Below are positions 28,282 to 36,969 of a stretch of DNA of 64,000 nt, piece after piece. The stretch covers positions 62,001 to 126,000 of the forward strand of contig CAKOYU010000003.1 in NCBI GenBank assembly GCA_934130975.1, read 5' to 3'. Below the pieces are notes generated by a model that was given only the letters and a program-made list of their open reading frames with translations, searched no databases and was not told the DNA's origin. The stretch is from an uncultured Clostridia bacterium. Its GTDB lineage: Bacteria; Bacillota; Clostridia; TANB77; CAG-508. A program made the translations under genes and the position numbers. Position 1 is the first letter of the stretch; each line of letters starts with the position of its first letter.

Positions 28282-28309
28282 ATTATAGAGAATGAAGCTC
28301 AAAAGTCAA
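28282..28309 (-). promoter_or_regulatory. Promoter of the DUF6017 gene
   Basis: Minus-strand TTGACT, 16-base spacer and perfect TATAAT, about 50 bases before the start codon. Confidence 0.65.
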
Positions 28310-28711
28310 GGACAATTTTACTTTTTAGCATAAAATATTGTTATTTTAATGAAGTAGTGAAAATCACCTTTTCATAAATTGCACAAATATAGTGCAATTA
28401 TTTACTTATTATTTATCTATTATTGACAATGTGATTTTCTATATTTCAATTATTAAAGTTTCAATTATCAACATTTTAATAATTAAGTTCTTAATTTTTG
28501 AGAGTTCAATTATCACTATTTTTAATAATAATTAAAAATTAAAATTGATATATTTATATTGAATAAGTCAAATCAATCAATAATAAGCCGCATTGCTGAT
28601 TGAACTGAAAGATTGAAGATTATTACACAGATAATATTTATTATCTTGTTATAGTAATCATCAGTAAATATATTTTCTAAAATATATTTAGCAGCTTTTG
28701 GTTTTAATTGA

Positions 28712-28748
28712 TAAAAAAAACACCAAGTCATTTACGACTTAGCGTTTT
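28712..28748 (-). terminator. Terminator of the small membrane protein gene
   Basis: AAACGCTAAGTC pairs with GACTTGGTGTTT (two G-U or mismatch positions), then eight T on the minus strand. Confidence 0.75.
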
Positions 28749-28749
28749 T

Positions 28750-28953
28750 TTATATAGCGTGATATTTTTCTCTGTCAAATAATTTTGATAATTCTTTTAT
28801 TCTCTTTTTTTTGGCTCTTTTTGCAAGCCAATCATCATACCAATAATTTAATAAGAACAATCCTATACTTGCAAATACGACTAAATACATAACAATAATT
28901 TGAGTTTCAATAGGTTGTCCATATAACCAAAATGCAAAATCCGAATATAACAT
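28750..28953 (-). CDS. Small single-pass membrane protein
   Basis: A 67-residue protein with one membrane helix at about residues 17 to 38 (TQIIVMYLVVFASIGLFLL), then a strongly basic cytoplasmic tail (LAKRAKKKRIKELSKL). No family is recognised. It has a terminator of its own and may be part of the element's membrane or control functions. Confidence 0.55.
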   Translation of the reverse strand: MLYSDFAFWLYGQPIETQIIVMYLVVFASIGLFLLNYWYDDWLAKRAKKKRIKELSKLFDREKYHAI

Positions 28954-29137
28954 TACCTTTACTCTCCTCTCTCATAACATAACAAAACCTGTAATAATTT
29001 TATCACATTTTACATAATGTGTCAATTCATCATTAAACATATATGTATATTTATATGTTCATTGGTGAATATATCTTTAAGTAATTGTTTATGGTAATAA
29101 TACAGTAAATATAAATAATCGAAAGGAGAACAGTGGT

Positions 29138-29320
29138 ATGGGATTATCTTTTAGGAAGAAAAGTGCAAAGAATTATGTTCAATTTACAACAAGATATGAA
29201 GAAGACTTAATGATAAAAATAAGAGATATACACAATAAGACAGGTTTATCAATAAATGAAATCTTAAATAAATGTGTTAGGTATGCACTTGATAATACAA
29301 CCATTGAAAAAGAGAAGTAA
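29138..29320 (+). CDS. Ribbon-helix-helix-like DNA-binding protein
   Basis: A 60-residue protein on the plus strand with AAAGGAGAA before ATG. The strand YVQFTTRYEEDLMIKI followed by a helix, GLSINEILNKCVRYALD, fits the Arc/MetJ/CopG fold. Such small proteins commonly repress the promoters of their own element. CACATT-TTACAT-AATGTG and ACATATATGTATATTTATATGT upstream (29008 to 29062) are possible operators. Confidence 0.6.
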   Translation: MGLSFRKKSAKNYVQFTTRYEEDLMIKIRDIHNKTGLSINEILNKCVRYALDNTTIEKEK

Positions 29321-29341
29321 TTAGTTCTTCTCTTTTTCTTT

Positions 29342-30154
29342 TTATTGATATTCTATGCTTATTTTTATACCTTGACCTTTCGGCAGTAAATTCTCCAGCT
29401 TATTTCTTTCATCAATATAATTACAAGCCTGAATTTTCTTGCGCCATTTACCGTCTTGATAATAATAGCGGTTACTTTTCAGTATCTCTTTATAATTATA
29501 TGTGTATCCATATACGCAGCAAAAAGCTGTTATTCCAAATATTATTTTATTCGGACTTCGAGTTTGTATTATACAATTACCGTCTTTAGATTTTATTACT
29601 CTGATACTCCGCTCCAGCAAGCTCTTATCAATTTCATATTCCCACGATTGATGTAATGTATTATATTTAAAATTATGCTGCCGAAGGTAATCTTTGAGCT
29701 GAAAAGAATTTAATACTTCCAAAATACAAGTGCTTTCTACTTTGTTATTTTCAAAAATAATGTTAGTTGCTTTGGAAATTAACCGTATTTGTTTACAATC
29801 CTGCGAATTTATAAGCTCATCATAATCAAGCATCTTTTCTTGAAATGCTTGATATAACAAATTTTGATATATGTTAAAAAAACTTTTTGAATTGTCTGTT
29901 TCTCCTCTGATGCAGAAATCAATATGATGCGCAATCCCAATAATCAACGAATTTACAATCTCACATTCTTGCCTATAAAGATTATAAATTGTTATTGTGC
30001 GTTCTTCGTATTTTTCATTTTTCTTAATGGTCTTTTTTGATAATTCTATTTTAAACCATTCAAAAGATTTTCGTGTTTCTTCTGGTATGTCTTCCTGATA
30101 TACCATTCCAATTAAGCTAATCATTTTACTTCTTAAATATTGTACTATACTCAT
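29342..30154 (-). CDS. Relaxase-linked hypothetical protein with two short repeats
   Basis: The 270-residue product is not recognised. It starts nine bases after the relaxase stop (AAGGTGACAGT before ATG) and ought to be in its operon. The C-terminal half has two similar modules, LRQHNFKYNTLHQSWEYEI near residue 155 and LKSNRYYYQDGKWRKKI near 228, which resemble the short 'X-F-W-K' modules seen in primase and helicase accessory regions. A DNA-processing helper is a guess. Confidence 0.55.
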   Translation of the reverse strand: MSIVQYLRSKMISLIGMVYQEDIPEETRKSFEWFKIELSKKTIKKNEKYEERTITIYNLYRQECEIVNSLIIGIAHHIDFCIRGETDNSKSFFNIYQNLLYQAFQEKMLDYDELINSQDCKQIRLISKATNIIFENNKVESTCILEVLNSFQLKDYLRQHNFKYNTLHQSWEYEIDKSLLERSIRVIKSKDGNCIIQTRSPNKIIFGITAFCCVYGYTYNYKEILKSNRYYYQDGKWRKKIQACNYIDERNKLENLLPKGQGIKISIEYQ

Positions 30155-30163
30155 ACTGTCACC

Positions 30164-31882
30164 TTATTCTTCAATGTTTTCTTTGTTGTATTGCTGAGTA
30201 ACTATTGCTTTATTATCGAGTACCATATTTTCAATATCAGTACCTTTCATTGTAAGCATAGATGGCGGAATATCATTTTTATCGTCCTTCTTATTTTTGT
30301 CCTTATTGTTTTGGCTAAGCTCTTTTATCTCATCCTCAGTATAGATATTATATTTTTTATCATCAACAAGGAACATTGTATAATATTGATATTTATTATT
30401 GAATGTAGTTTGACTTTTTTCTATAAACATATATTCAGAGCAGTATGGAAGTTTCACACACCATTTATCATCTGTGGAATTTTCATAATCAATCCTATTG
30501 CCGCCAAATTTAATATTATGAATAAATAAGTCTGTTTGGATGAGCTGCTCTTCTTTTAAAGTATCAAGTTTATTTAATTGCCTTTGCAATTCAAGTACAC
30601 TACTTTTCATTTTATGAAGTTCTAACCGTACATCTCTGGCATTATCAATTATAGCATAAGCTTCATTTATAGTATTTATATTTAATTCATCCTGAATTTT
30701 AACAAATACTTTTGCTTCGGCAGGAAGCTCATAGTCCTTGTCAATACTTTTATAGTAATCTGCATACTCTTTTATTTTATATAATCTTATATAGTCTTGT
30801 GCTTTTTCAGCATCTCTTAGAATGTCTTTATTCTCATTTTTTATTTTTTGGATTTCAGTATTAGCTTTTTTTATTTCTCTTCTTAACTCTTCAACATTGC
30901 TACTGAGTTCTTCATACGAATTTATATCCATACTGGTGATTGTGTCAAGTTCTTCTTTTAGTTGATAAAATCGTTTTATCTCTTCATACCTTGTTTTTTG
31001 ATATAATCCATACTTGCCATTTTGTGCAGCCTTTGATGTAATCAAAATAGCTATTCTTGATTCTTTTGCCTTTAATACTCGTATTTCATTAAAATTAGTT
31101 ACATTAACATTTATTTCTGCAAGATTCTTAATATCTTTTGGTTGCTCCTGTTCTCCAAAGTATTCTTTAAGTTCTTCAATATCATAGCCAGCACCGAGTT
31201 TATAAAATCGAGCATATTTTTTCATTCCTACAGCTTTTATAGCTGGATGCTTACCATTTGTTATATCATAGCCTAATGCAATAAGTTCCTCGTACATTTC
31301 ATCAATAGAGCTGCATTTTGTTTTTATTCTATCAATATCAGCTTTTATCGTTTCTTTCCAAGTCTGAGCTTTATATTCATAATAATAATCTTTATTCTTA
31401 TGAATACTTATAGTCTGAGCAGGAAGAACAAAACAACCATATTCTTTTGCCAGTCTGTCGCTTACCACTTTATAGCCATACATCCCCTCATTTTTATTAG
31501 CAAGCCTATCTTCGAGCTTTCTTCCATTTATACTTACGGCATTGATTGCTATATGATTATGAATATGTCTTCTGTCAATGTGTGTTGCTATTACGCATTG
31601 AAATTCTCCATATAATTCTTCACACAGTCTTCTTCCTAATTCATTTGCTTGCTCTGGAGTAATCGGATCATCAGGATGGAATGATTGTACTAAATGATAC
31701 GCTACTCGATTTCCTTTTGCTTTCCATTTGATATTATTGTTTTTAAATTCTTTTGCCGCAAAATCAACGCTACAATTTAATGATGATGTCAACAACCCAT
31801 TGTCAGTTTTCTCATCATTTAATATATATTCAATAAGAGTTGCTGCTGTATTATAATGCGGTTTGCGTTTTGTGTAAGGCAT
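30164..31882 (-). CDS. MOBP-type conjugative relaxase
   Basis: Nicks the element at oriT and pilots the strand to the recipient. The N-terminal domain carries the histidine triad HIDRRHIHNH (residues 101, 106, 108 and 110), with a candidate catalytic tyrosine at 19 in LIEYILND. The C-terminal half is helical with coiled-coil stretches and an acidic end. I chose the ATG at 31882 (MPYTKRKPHY, AAAGGATGTGATACAG upstream) over a longer frame that overlaps mobC. It follows mobC in the same operon. Confidence 0.9.
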   Translation of the reverse strand: MPYTKRKPHYNTAATLIEYILNDEKTDNGLLTSSLNCSVDFAAKEFKNNNIKWKAKGNRVAYHLVQSFHPDDPITPEQANELGRRLCEELYGEFQCVIATHIDRRHIHNHIAINAVSINGRKLEDRLANKNEGMYGYKVVSDRLAKEYGCFVLPAQTISIHKNKDYYYEYKAQTWKETIKADIDRIKTKCSSIDEMYEELIALGYDITNGKHPAIKAVGMKKYARFYKLGAGYDIEELKEYFGEQEQPKDIKNLAEINVNVTNFNEIRVLKAKESRIAILITSKAAQNGKYGLYQKTRYEEIKRFYQLKEELDTITSMDINSYEELSSNVEELRREIKKANTEIQKIKNENKDILRDAEKAQDYIRLYKIKEYADYYKSIDKDYELPAEAKVFVKIQDELNINTINEAYAIIDNARDVRLELHKMKSSVLELQRQLNKLDTLKEEQLIQTDLFIHNIKFGGNRIDYENSTDDKWCVKLPYCSEYMFIEKSQTTFNNKYQYYTMFLVDDKKYNIYTEDEIKELSQNNKDKNKKDDKNDIPPSMLTMKGTDIENMVLDNKAIVTQQYNKENIEE

Positions 31883-31898
31883 CTGTATCACATCCTTT

Positions 31899-32318
31899 CT
31901 AATTTTTATAATATTTGTCTTCGATTCTATTTTTTGCAATTTCTTCTATGACTTCATAATCGAGTTTTTCTTCTGTAGTTCCCTTTAAACTTTTCATTTG
32001 GCTATATACTGCAAATAAACTATTTTGTAATAGTTCTTTTTCTTCTGCGTTTAGTGTTGTTCCATATCGCAAGATTCTTCTTACTTCTTTTGTATATTTC
32101 TTTACTTCTGAAATATATTTTTGATAGCAAGAAATTAAATCCTCACTTCCTTCAAGATTTACTTTTATAAAGCTTTCGTAAATTGCTGCATCTCTAATAT
32201 AATCAGCCAAATATTTATATTGATATTCCTCTGCTTTTGCTTCCAGTAATAGCCTTTCTCCCTCAGACAACCACAATGGGAATTTTTTTCTTTTTTTTGC
32301 ATCATCTAACTTTCGCAT
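31899..32318 (-). CDS. mobC: MobC-like relaxosome accessory protein
   Basis: Helps the relaxase bind and open oriT. The 139-residue product begins with a basic segment and a ribbon-helix-helix-like stretch, FPLWLSEGERLLLEAKAEEY, with LADYIRDAAIYESF, typical of Firmicutes MobC. The C-terminal half is a helical coiled coil. It lies directly upstream of the relaxase and downstream of a promoter with an operator-like palindrome. Confidence 0.78.
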   Translation of the reverse strand: MRKLDDAKKRKKFPLWLSEGERLLLEAKAEEYQYKYLADYIRDAAIYESFIKVNLEGSEDLISCYQKYISEVKKYTKEVRRILRYGTTLNAEEKELLQNSLFAVYSQMKSLKGTTEEKLDYEVIEEIAKNRIEDKYYKN

Positions 32319-32380
32319 ATTTATCCTTCTTTCTCATAAATAGCTTATTAAATTTTTTCTTTATTTTTTCTTAAATAAGT

Positions 32381-32408
32381 ATTATACTGTAATTGGTAGC
32401 AATTACAA
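32381..32408 (-). promoter_or_regulatory. mobC-relaxase promoter with an operator-like palindrome
   Basis: Minus-strand TTGTAA, 16-base spacer, TATAAT. The inverted repeat GTAATTG-GTAG-CAATTAC (32389 to 32406) fills the spacer, an ideal place for a repressor such as MobC. A divergent plus-strand gene starts at 32454, so the same site could control both. Confidence 0.55.
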
Positions 32409-32453
32409 TCGTATTTGCTGATTACTACAACTATTTTATGGAGGTTATCTTTT

Positions 32454-32762
32454 ATGAGCAGTTCTTTAGATAGGTATAGTGGATATGATGATGAACTTGA
32501 CCTTAGTTTTTCATCCTCAAAACAATCCATCAACCCAGTCGCAAGGTGCATACAAGATTTTGTTTCAGCATTAACTGATCCTATTATAAAAATAAGAACA
32601 ATAAATGCTTTAGAAACTAAAGTTATTGTCGAAAGTAAGCATAATGCAGAAACAAAAAAAGAAGCAATAAAAAATCTTGGATTTGCTCTAAATAGTGGAC
32701 GGCTTTCACCAGAAGCCCAAATAAGAGCAATCGAAACAATTGAACGCATATTATTATCATAA
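32454..32762 (+). CDS. Hypothetical ICE protein divergent from mobC
   Basis: ATG 32454 follows GGAGGTTATCTTTT, a clear ribosome site, giving 102 residues. The N terminus is acidic and serine-rich (SSSLDRYSGYDDELDLSFSS). The C-terminal part is helical and has LSPEAQIRAIETIERILLS. No family recognised. It shares a control region with mobC. Confidence 0.6.
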   Translation: MSSSLDRYSGYDDELDLSFSSSKQSINPVARCIQDFVSALTDPIIKIRTINALETKVIVESKHNAETKKEAIKNLGFALNSGRLSPEAQIRAIETIERILLS

Positions 32763-32798
32763 ATTTATTTAATGCAGGGGAATATTCTCCTGCATTAT

Positions 32799-33512
32799 TT
32801 AATTTCGACCTAAGAAGTTGTCATAATAACCGCCATTCTTTTTATATATTTCTGTTAGCTGCATTTTATAATCTTCCAATAACTGTAGATACTTATTTTT
32901 ATATTTATTCTTTATTAGCCACTCAATAGCAGATTCGCTTATTTTTAATTCGCCGTCTTCGTATTTTCTTATGTTTTCTCCTGTAGCTTTTTCATAATCT
33001 CTTAATCCATTCTCAATTGTAATAACCGACTTATTCAAATATATTGACAATTCTTTTTTAGTCATATCATTTATTTTTAATTCAAATTTTGGATATTCAA
33101 TATTATTTTTATCAAATTGTTGTTGATACCATTGTATTCTATTTCTAAACCACACTACATCTTTATCAATCAGCTTAGACTCATAACCAGAAAAATAAAC
33201 TTCTCTTAACCAGATTACTCCTTCATATTGAATATAGTAATATCTTTTCTTTATCTTTTCACTTTGCCAACGGCAAGAAGAATGTTTTTCATTCATTACT
33301 TGAATTGCATATCTTAAATCGGTGTGACTAATTTTCGCTCCTTTTTTTGTCTTCATCTTTCTTTTTTGGAAATCTTCAAGTATTTCTTTATAGTTCATAA
33401 ATATTAGTTTTCTTATGTCTTCGCTACTCGGCACACCTATCACCAACCTATCATAATATCGTCTGTGCGGCTCTATAACGCCTTTTTGGATATTCTTAGT
33501 CTTATATGTCAC
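32799..33512 (-). CDS. Hypothetical ICE protein, DNA-binding-like C terminus
   Basis: The 237-residue product is unrecognised. The C-terminal third, MTKKELSIYLNKSVITIENG then EDGELKISESAIEWLIKNKY, looks like a helix-turn-helix excisionase-like fold. The middle is rich in Trp, Tyr and Arg. The likely GTG start at 33512 has GGGGTGG right next to it, so the start is uncertain. It lies between the mobilization genes and the multi-hairpin region, which suggests a role in relaxosome or replication control. Confidence 0.5.
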   Translation of the reverse strand: MTYKTKNIQKGVIEPHRRYYDRLVIGVPSSEDIRKLIFMNYKEILEDFQKRKMKTKKGAKISHTDLRYAIQVMNEKHSSCRWQSEKIKKRYYYIQYEGVIWLREVYFSGYESKLIDKDVVWFRNRIQWYQQQFDKNNIEYPKFELKINDMTKKELSIYLNKSVITIENGLRDYEKATGENIRKYEDGELKISESAIEWLIKNKYKNKYLQLLEDYKMQLTEIYKKNGGYYDNFLGRN

Positions 33513-33540
33513 CCACCCCGACCGACCTCTTATTGATGAT

Positions 33541-33674
33541 ATACCAAAGGCTCTATCAAGCCTTTGGTAAAGAACAACTTTTGTTGTTCTCGAATAATGG
33601 GTACTTACTTTTCCTACCCATTATTCGCCAGCGTGGTGTCGTGACACCTCTATGCTGTTTAGGGAAACCCTAAA
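33541..33674. other. Five stacked inverted repeats, candidate oriT
   Basis: In 134 bases: TACCAAAGGCT/AGCCTTTGGTA (33542 to 33569), AGAACAAC/GTTGTTCT (33571 to 33590), CGAATAATGGGTA/TACCCATTATTCG (33591 to 33627), GGTGTC/GACACC (33635 to 33648) and TTTAGGG/CCCTAAA (33658 to 33674). The arms are perfect. There is no gene. Such a set next to mobilization genes is typical of a transfer origin, but a nick site cannot be named. Confidence 0.5.
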
Positions 33675-33708
33675 ACCTTGCTCTACGAGGTACTTTTTTT
33701 TATTTCTT

Positions 33709-33724
33709 TTGGCAATTTTGCCAA
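33709..33724. repeat. Element palindrome, copy 2 (centre inverted)
   Basis: TTGGCAATTTTGCCAA: the same site as the other copies but read from the other strand, with CTTT before it and ATAATAC after it. It sits past the hairpin cluster and before the end of the large metallopeptidase-like gene. Confidence 0.65.
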
Positions 33725-33773
33725 ATAATACATCATAAAGAGTGAGTTCAATACCCACTCTTTATTTTTATAA

Positions 33774-35834
33774 TTAAATATCAATATCATAATCCATATC
33801 AATAAAAGAGGTTTGAACAAAATCCTCATTTATATCATAGCTGTTTATATTCTCATAATCACGATTATTTTCAAAGGTAACCGCTTCCTTTGAAAATTCT
33901 TGAAACAATCCCATTTCTTTTATTTGTTCCATCATTTTGTCAAATTGCTCATTAAGCTTTTGTCGCTCTTCGCCTTCTGGATATGCAACTAAAAGTTTTC
34001 TGTCATTATTTCTGTCTACAACTTCTTGCCTATAACAATCAGCGTGTCCGCAAAGATAATCGTTTCTATCAGGTGATAGTTTATCCTTAATATAACATTG
34101 AAATGCTCTTGCAAACATTTCGATATTACTCGACCAATATCTTTTATCAGTTTTGCTATATGTATTATCAAATGCTTTAGAATCACGATAAAAGTCCGTT
34201 TCAACTCTCAATTCTTTTGTACCTATAACAACATATCTTTCTGACAAATAATACTGTTGTTGGATAAGATTATTTTTCTCATTTGACAGCAATCCTCTAC
34301 CATACATTTCTTTTCTAACTGCGGACATTTTTTCTATTATTTCATTTTTAGAATTTCCTTTTTTGTATGATAAGTATTCATCCCAAGATACTTCTTGTTT
34401 TGTGTAGTCCTCAATAATATTATCTAATATTTTCTTTTGCTCATCATTACATTTGGAATATCCCATTACATATTTTGCATAATTAACTACATCTTTTTTG
34501 TAACTGTCATACTCTTTTTGTAATATCTCTTTTGCATCTTCTTTAGACAATATTTTATATTTCATTGTGTTTACTATTGGTTCAATTATTTCGTTATTTG
34601 TTTCAGTAATAAAACCTTCTCTATTGTTTATTGCCCTACAAAGATAATGGTCTAAGGCGTGCGCCCATTCGTGTCCTAATGAGCCAGCACCTTTCATTTT
34701 AGTAAGATTGATTACTTTGCGTTCTGGTTCATAATGTGCAGCAGCTTTTGAAGCTCCTCTTGCACCATACGCAATAGACAATCTACCTTTAAAAGTAATA
34801 TCTTCATTAGATATATTAAGAGCTTTGGCTAAATCGGCAAAGGCTTCGTATGAATAATTTAGATTAGCTTGTCTATCATTTTCGTTAAGCCAGTTACCAA
34901 ATTCGCCGCCATAAAATCCAAAGACATTAAGCATATCATCACCTGTAATCTGATGAGAATTTCTGTATTCATCCCCTACTCTTTGAATATGCCTTAACTG
35001 TTTTGGTGTAAATTTTGTTTTTCTTTCTGACTTATTTTTTTCTGATTCTTGCTTTTCTTTCTCTTGTTCTTGTTTTATAATGAATTGTTTTGCAGCATCT
35101 AAACTTTCACAATTCTTGACAGAAATCACCCTATGAGCTTGTACTGCAAAATATGTATTTGGTATCCAGGAATCTATATTTAATTCGTCAGGATTATTTG
35201 GATAAACATAAGATTTTCCATATCCTCGATTTATCTCTATAACATCTCTTCCATCATAGCTCTTAGTGAATGTAACATTATCATCATATTTAAAAAATTC
35301 AAATAATGAGAGTATTTTTTCTTCATCAGAATAAAGAAATTGTTTCTTTTCAATTTCCCTATCAATGCTTTGAAAATTTCTTACTTGTGCCGCTTTAAAT
35401 AACTTGTTATTGAGGCAACGGTATGTGTTTTCTTTTGGAGTATAGTAGTATGAGTTTGAACCTTCAACATAATTATTTAACATTACATCTTTAAAATAAT
35501 TATAAATTTCATCTTCTGTAGATATATTCATTGTTTTATCTCTTATATCAGATACAAACTCTATATATCCATTTTGATACTCTTGTGTTGGTAAATATGG
35601 TTTAGTTGGAATTGCATCTCTAATTGTTTTTATGAAATAAATGATTCGTCTTGAAATTCCTTTATCATACATTTCTTGATAATTCGGTTTGATCCAAACA
35701 TTATCTTTCTTTATGTTATTGTTCCGTTCAGCTTCATTCATTAACTCTAAGTCAGAAAGAATTAAACCTCGAGTCTTCCATAAATCTTTTCTTGCTCCAC
35801 CTATTTTGTTGCCGAAGTCTTGTATTTGTGCCAT
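33774..35834 (-). CDS. Large polyvalent-protein-type protein with HEWAH metallopeptidase-like domain
   Basis: Multi-domain ICE protein, about 686 residues from ATG 35834 (a GTG nine or more bases upstream is less likely). The N terminus, DFGNKIGGARKDLWKTRGL, is a conserved head of such proteins. A charged linker is followed near residue 300 by a domain ending with GHEWAHALDHYL, the zinc-binding pattern of metallopeptidase-like LPD domains, and EMFARAFQCYI near the end. The tail is acidic: DMDYDIDI. Such proteins are thought to act in anti-defence or as transferred effectors; this is family-level inference. Confidence 0.7.
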   Translation of the reverse strand: MAQIQDFGNKIGGARKDLWKTRGLILSDLELMNEAERNNNIKKDNVWIKPNYQEMYDKGISRRIIYFIKTIRDAIPTKPYLPTQEYQNGYIEFVSDIRDKTMNISTEDEIYNYFKDVMLNNYVEGSNSYYYTPKENTYRCLNNKLFKAAQVRNFQSIDREIEKKQFLYSDEEKILSLFEFFKYDDNVTFTKSYDGRDVIEINRGYGKSYVYPNNPDELNIDSWIPNTYFAVQAHRVISVKNCESLDAAKQFIIKQEQEKEKQESEKNKSERKTKFTPKQLRHIQRVGDEYRNSHQITGDDMLNVFGFYGGEFGNWLNENDRQANLNYSYEAFADLAKALNISNEDITFKGRLSIAYGARGASKAAAHYEPERKVINLTKMKGAGSLGHEWAHALDHYLCRAINNREGFITETNNEIIEPIVNTMKYKILSKEDAKEILQKEYDSYKKDVVNYAKYVMGYSKCNDEQKKILDNIIEDYTKQEVSWDEYLSYKKGNSKNEIIEKMSAVRKEMYGRGLLSNEKNNLIQQQYYLSERYVVIGTKELRVETDFYRDSKAFDNTYSKTDKRYWSSNIEMFARAFQCYIKDKLSPDRNDYLCGHADCYRQEVVDRNNDRKLLVAYPEGEERQKLNEQFDKMMEQIKEMGLFQEFSKEAVTFENNRDYENINSYDINEDFVQTSFIDMDYDIDI

Positions 35835-35855
35835 ATTTTTCACCACCTAATTTAT

Positions 35856-36425
35856 TTAATATTCATCACATATATCAGGCTCATCATTATTTATTTCATC
35901 AATAGAATTATCCTGTTGTTTATCAGGTTCTTTCAAAAAATTTTCTATTTCTTTAAAACCTATTGAATCACAATAATATGCCTTGTTCTCGCCATTGTTT
36001 TCTAAAACAATAACATCACTAACGCTAAGTGAATGACCTCTAAAATCTTCTGGTAAGTCTATGTTAAATTTTTCAAATAAACTCTCACAAATTTTATTTG
36101 CATCAAACGGTTCATTTATAGAATATTCACCATCATAGACTTTATCGTAATTATTTAAGTTTATTTGTGAGCTTATTGTAGAGGACAATCCCATAAATCG
36201 TATGTAGTGATTCTCTTCTGTATTTTTTAATTGATAAAGTGTATATTTTACTTTTTGAATAACCGGGCTTGCAGTATAATTAACAAATGAAAAATCATCA
36301 GAACTTAATACAATTTCTTCATTTTTCCATTTGTCTTCTATTTTCTGTTCTGCATCAGCTCTTGATTCAGCTTCGATTTCAACTTCTCTTACAAGAGTTT
36401 CTTTTATCTCAACTTTATATTTCAA
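35856..36425 (-). CDS. DpnD/PcfM-like plus YodL-like domain protein with EPDICDEY tail
   Basis: The first 45 residues, YKVEIKETLVREVEIEA..., match the DpnD/PcfM-like fold found on mobile elements. From about residue 60 a YodL-like domain follows: YTLYQLKNTEENHYIRFMG and SLSVSDVIVLENNG, ending YCDSIGFKEI. After an acidic linker the protein ends NNDEPDICDEY. The combination is typical of ICE accessory proteins; the biochemical role is unknown. The tail is shared with other proteins in this element. Confidence 0.72.
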   Translation of the reverse strand: MKYKVEIKETLVREVEIEAESRADAEQKIEDKWKNEEIVLSSDDFSFVNYTASPVIQKVKYTLYQLKNTEENHYIRFMGLSSTISSQINLNNYDKVYDGEYSINEPFDANKICESLFEKFNIDLPEDFRGHSLSVSDVIVLENNGENKAYYCDSIGFKEIENFLKEPDKQQDNSIDEINNDEPDICDEY

Positions 36426-36440
36426 CTAACTCACCACCTC

Positions 36441-36956
36441 TTAATAATCGCCAAATATATCTGGTTCATCACGCTCTTCTTTTTCTTGTGTGTATTCATT
36501 TTCGCCGCTTAAATATTGCCTTTGCAATTCTTTATCATTCAATGCTTCTTGATATTTATTGACAATATCCTCAGACAAATAATGATAATTTTTCTTGTTT
36601 GTTTCTTTGCTTTGTTCAATGTCATTATAAGTAGCCTGTAGAGCAATGCTTTGTTGTAATGACATATCAGATGGTTTTATGCCTAAGTCAAGACAAATAA
36701 GCGAACGCATAAAGTCCTTACCATATTCCTCTTGCAAAAACTTTAATTGTTTATAAACATTGTTGAGCATCTCCACTTGTAAATTTTGGTCTATGAATTG
36801 CTCAACTGTTTTATTTAATATATTTTCATAGTGCTTAGCAGGAACAAAGGTAGGTTCTTTTGTTGTTGGATTGATGAATGAAAATGTCATATCTTCGATT
36901 GCCTTGCACGCTTCCTTAATCTTCATCTTTTGGAAGTCTTCAAATTGTTTTTTCAT
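36441..36956 (-). CDS. Hypothetical ICE protein with EPDIFGDY tail
   Basis: A 171-residue, mainly helical protein (FEDFQKMKIKEACKAIEDM; NKTVEQFIDQNLQVEMLNNV). It ends RDEPDIFGDY, a variant of the tag on its neighbours. It is in the minus-strand accessory operon, 15 bases from the YodL-like gene. No family recognised. Confidence 0.55.
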   Translation of the reverse strand: MKKQFEDFQKMKIKEACKAIEDMTFSFINPTTKEPTFVPAKHYENILNKTVEQFIDQNLQVEMLNNVYKQLKFLQEEYGKDFMRSLICLDLGIKPSDMSLQQSIALQATYNDIEQSKETNKKNYHYLSEDIVNKYQEALNDKELQRQYLSGENEYTQEKEERDEPDIFGDY

Positions 36957-36969
36957 ATATTTTCACCTC

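Larger units (their letters stand above)
28230..28749. other. AT-rich gene-free stretch, possible origin region
   Basis: About 520 bases without a gene. It has an inverted repeat AATTGCAC/GTGCAATT near 28375 to 28398 and several near-repeats of CAATTAT and TTAATAAT around 28440 to 28550. It lies upstream of the DUF6017 gene, so a replication origin or control region is possible, but no proven iteron set is visible. Confidence 0.35.

Noticed and set aside
32348..32749. A 133-codon minus-strand ORF opposite the gene at 32454
   Set aside because: It is the antisense of a better ORF with GGAGG and protein-like composition; no ribosome site on the minus strand.
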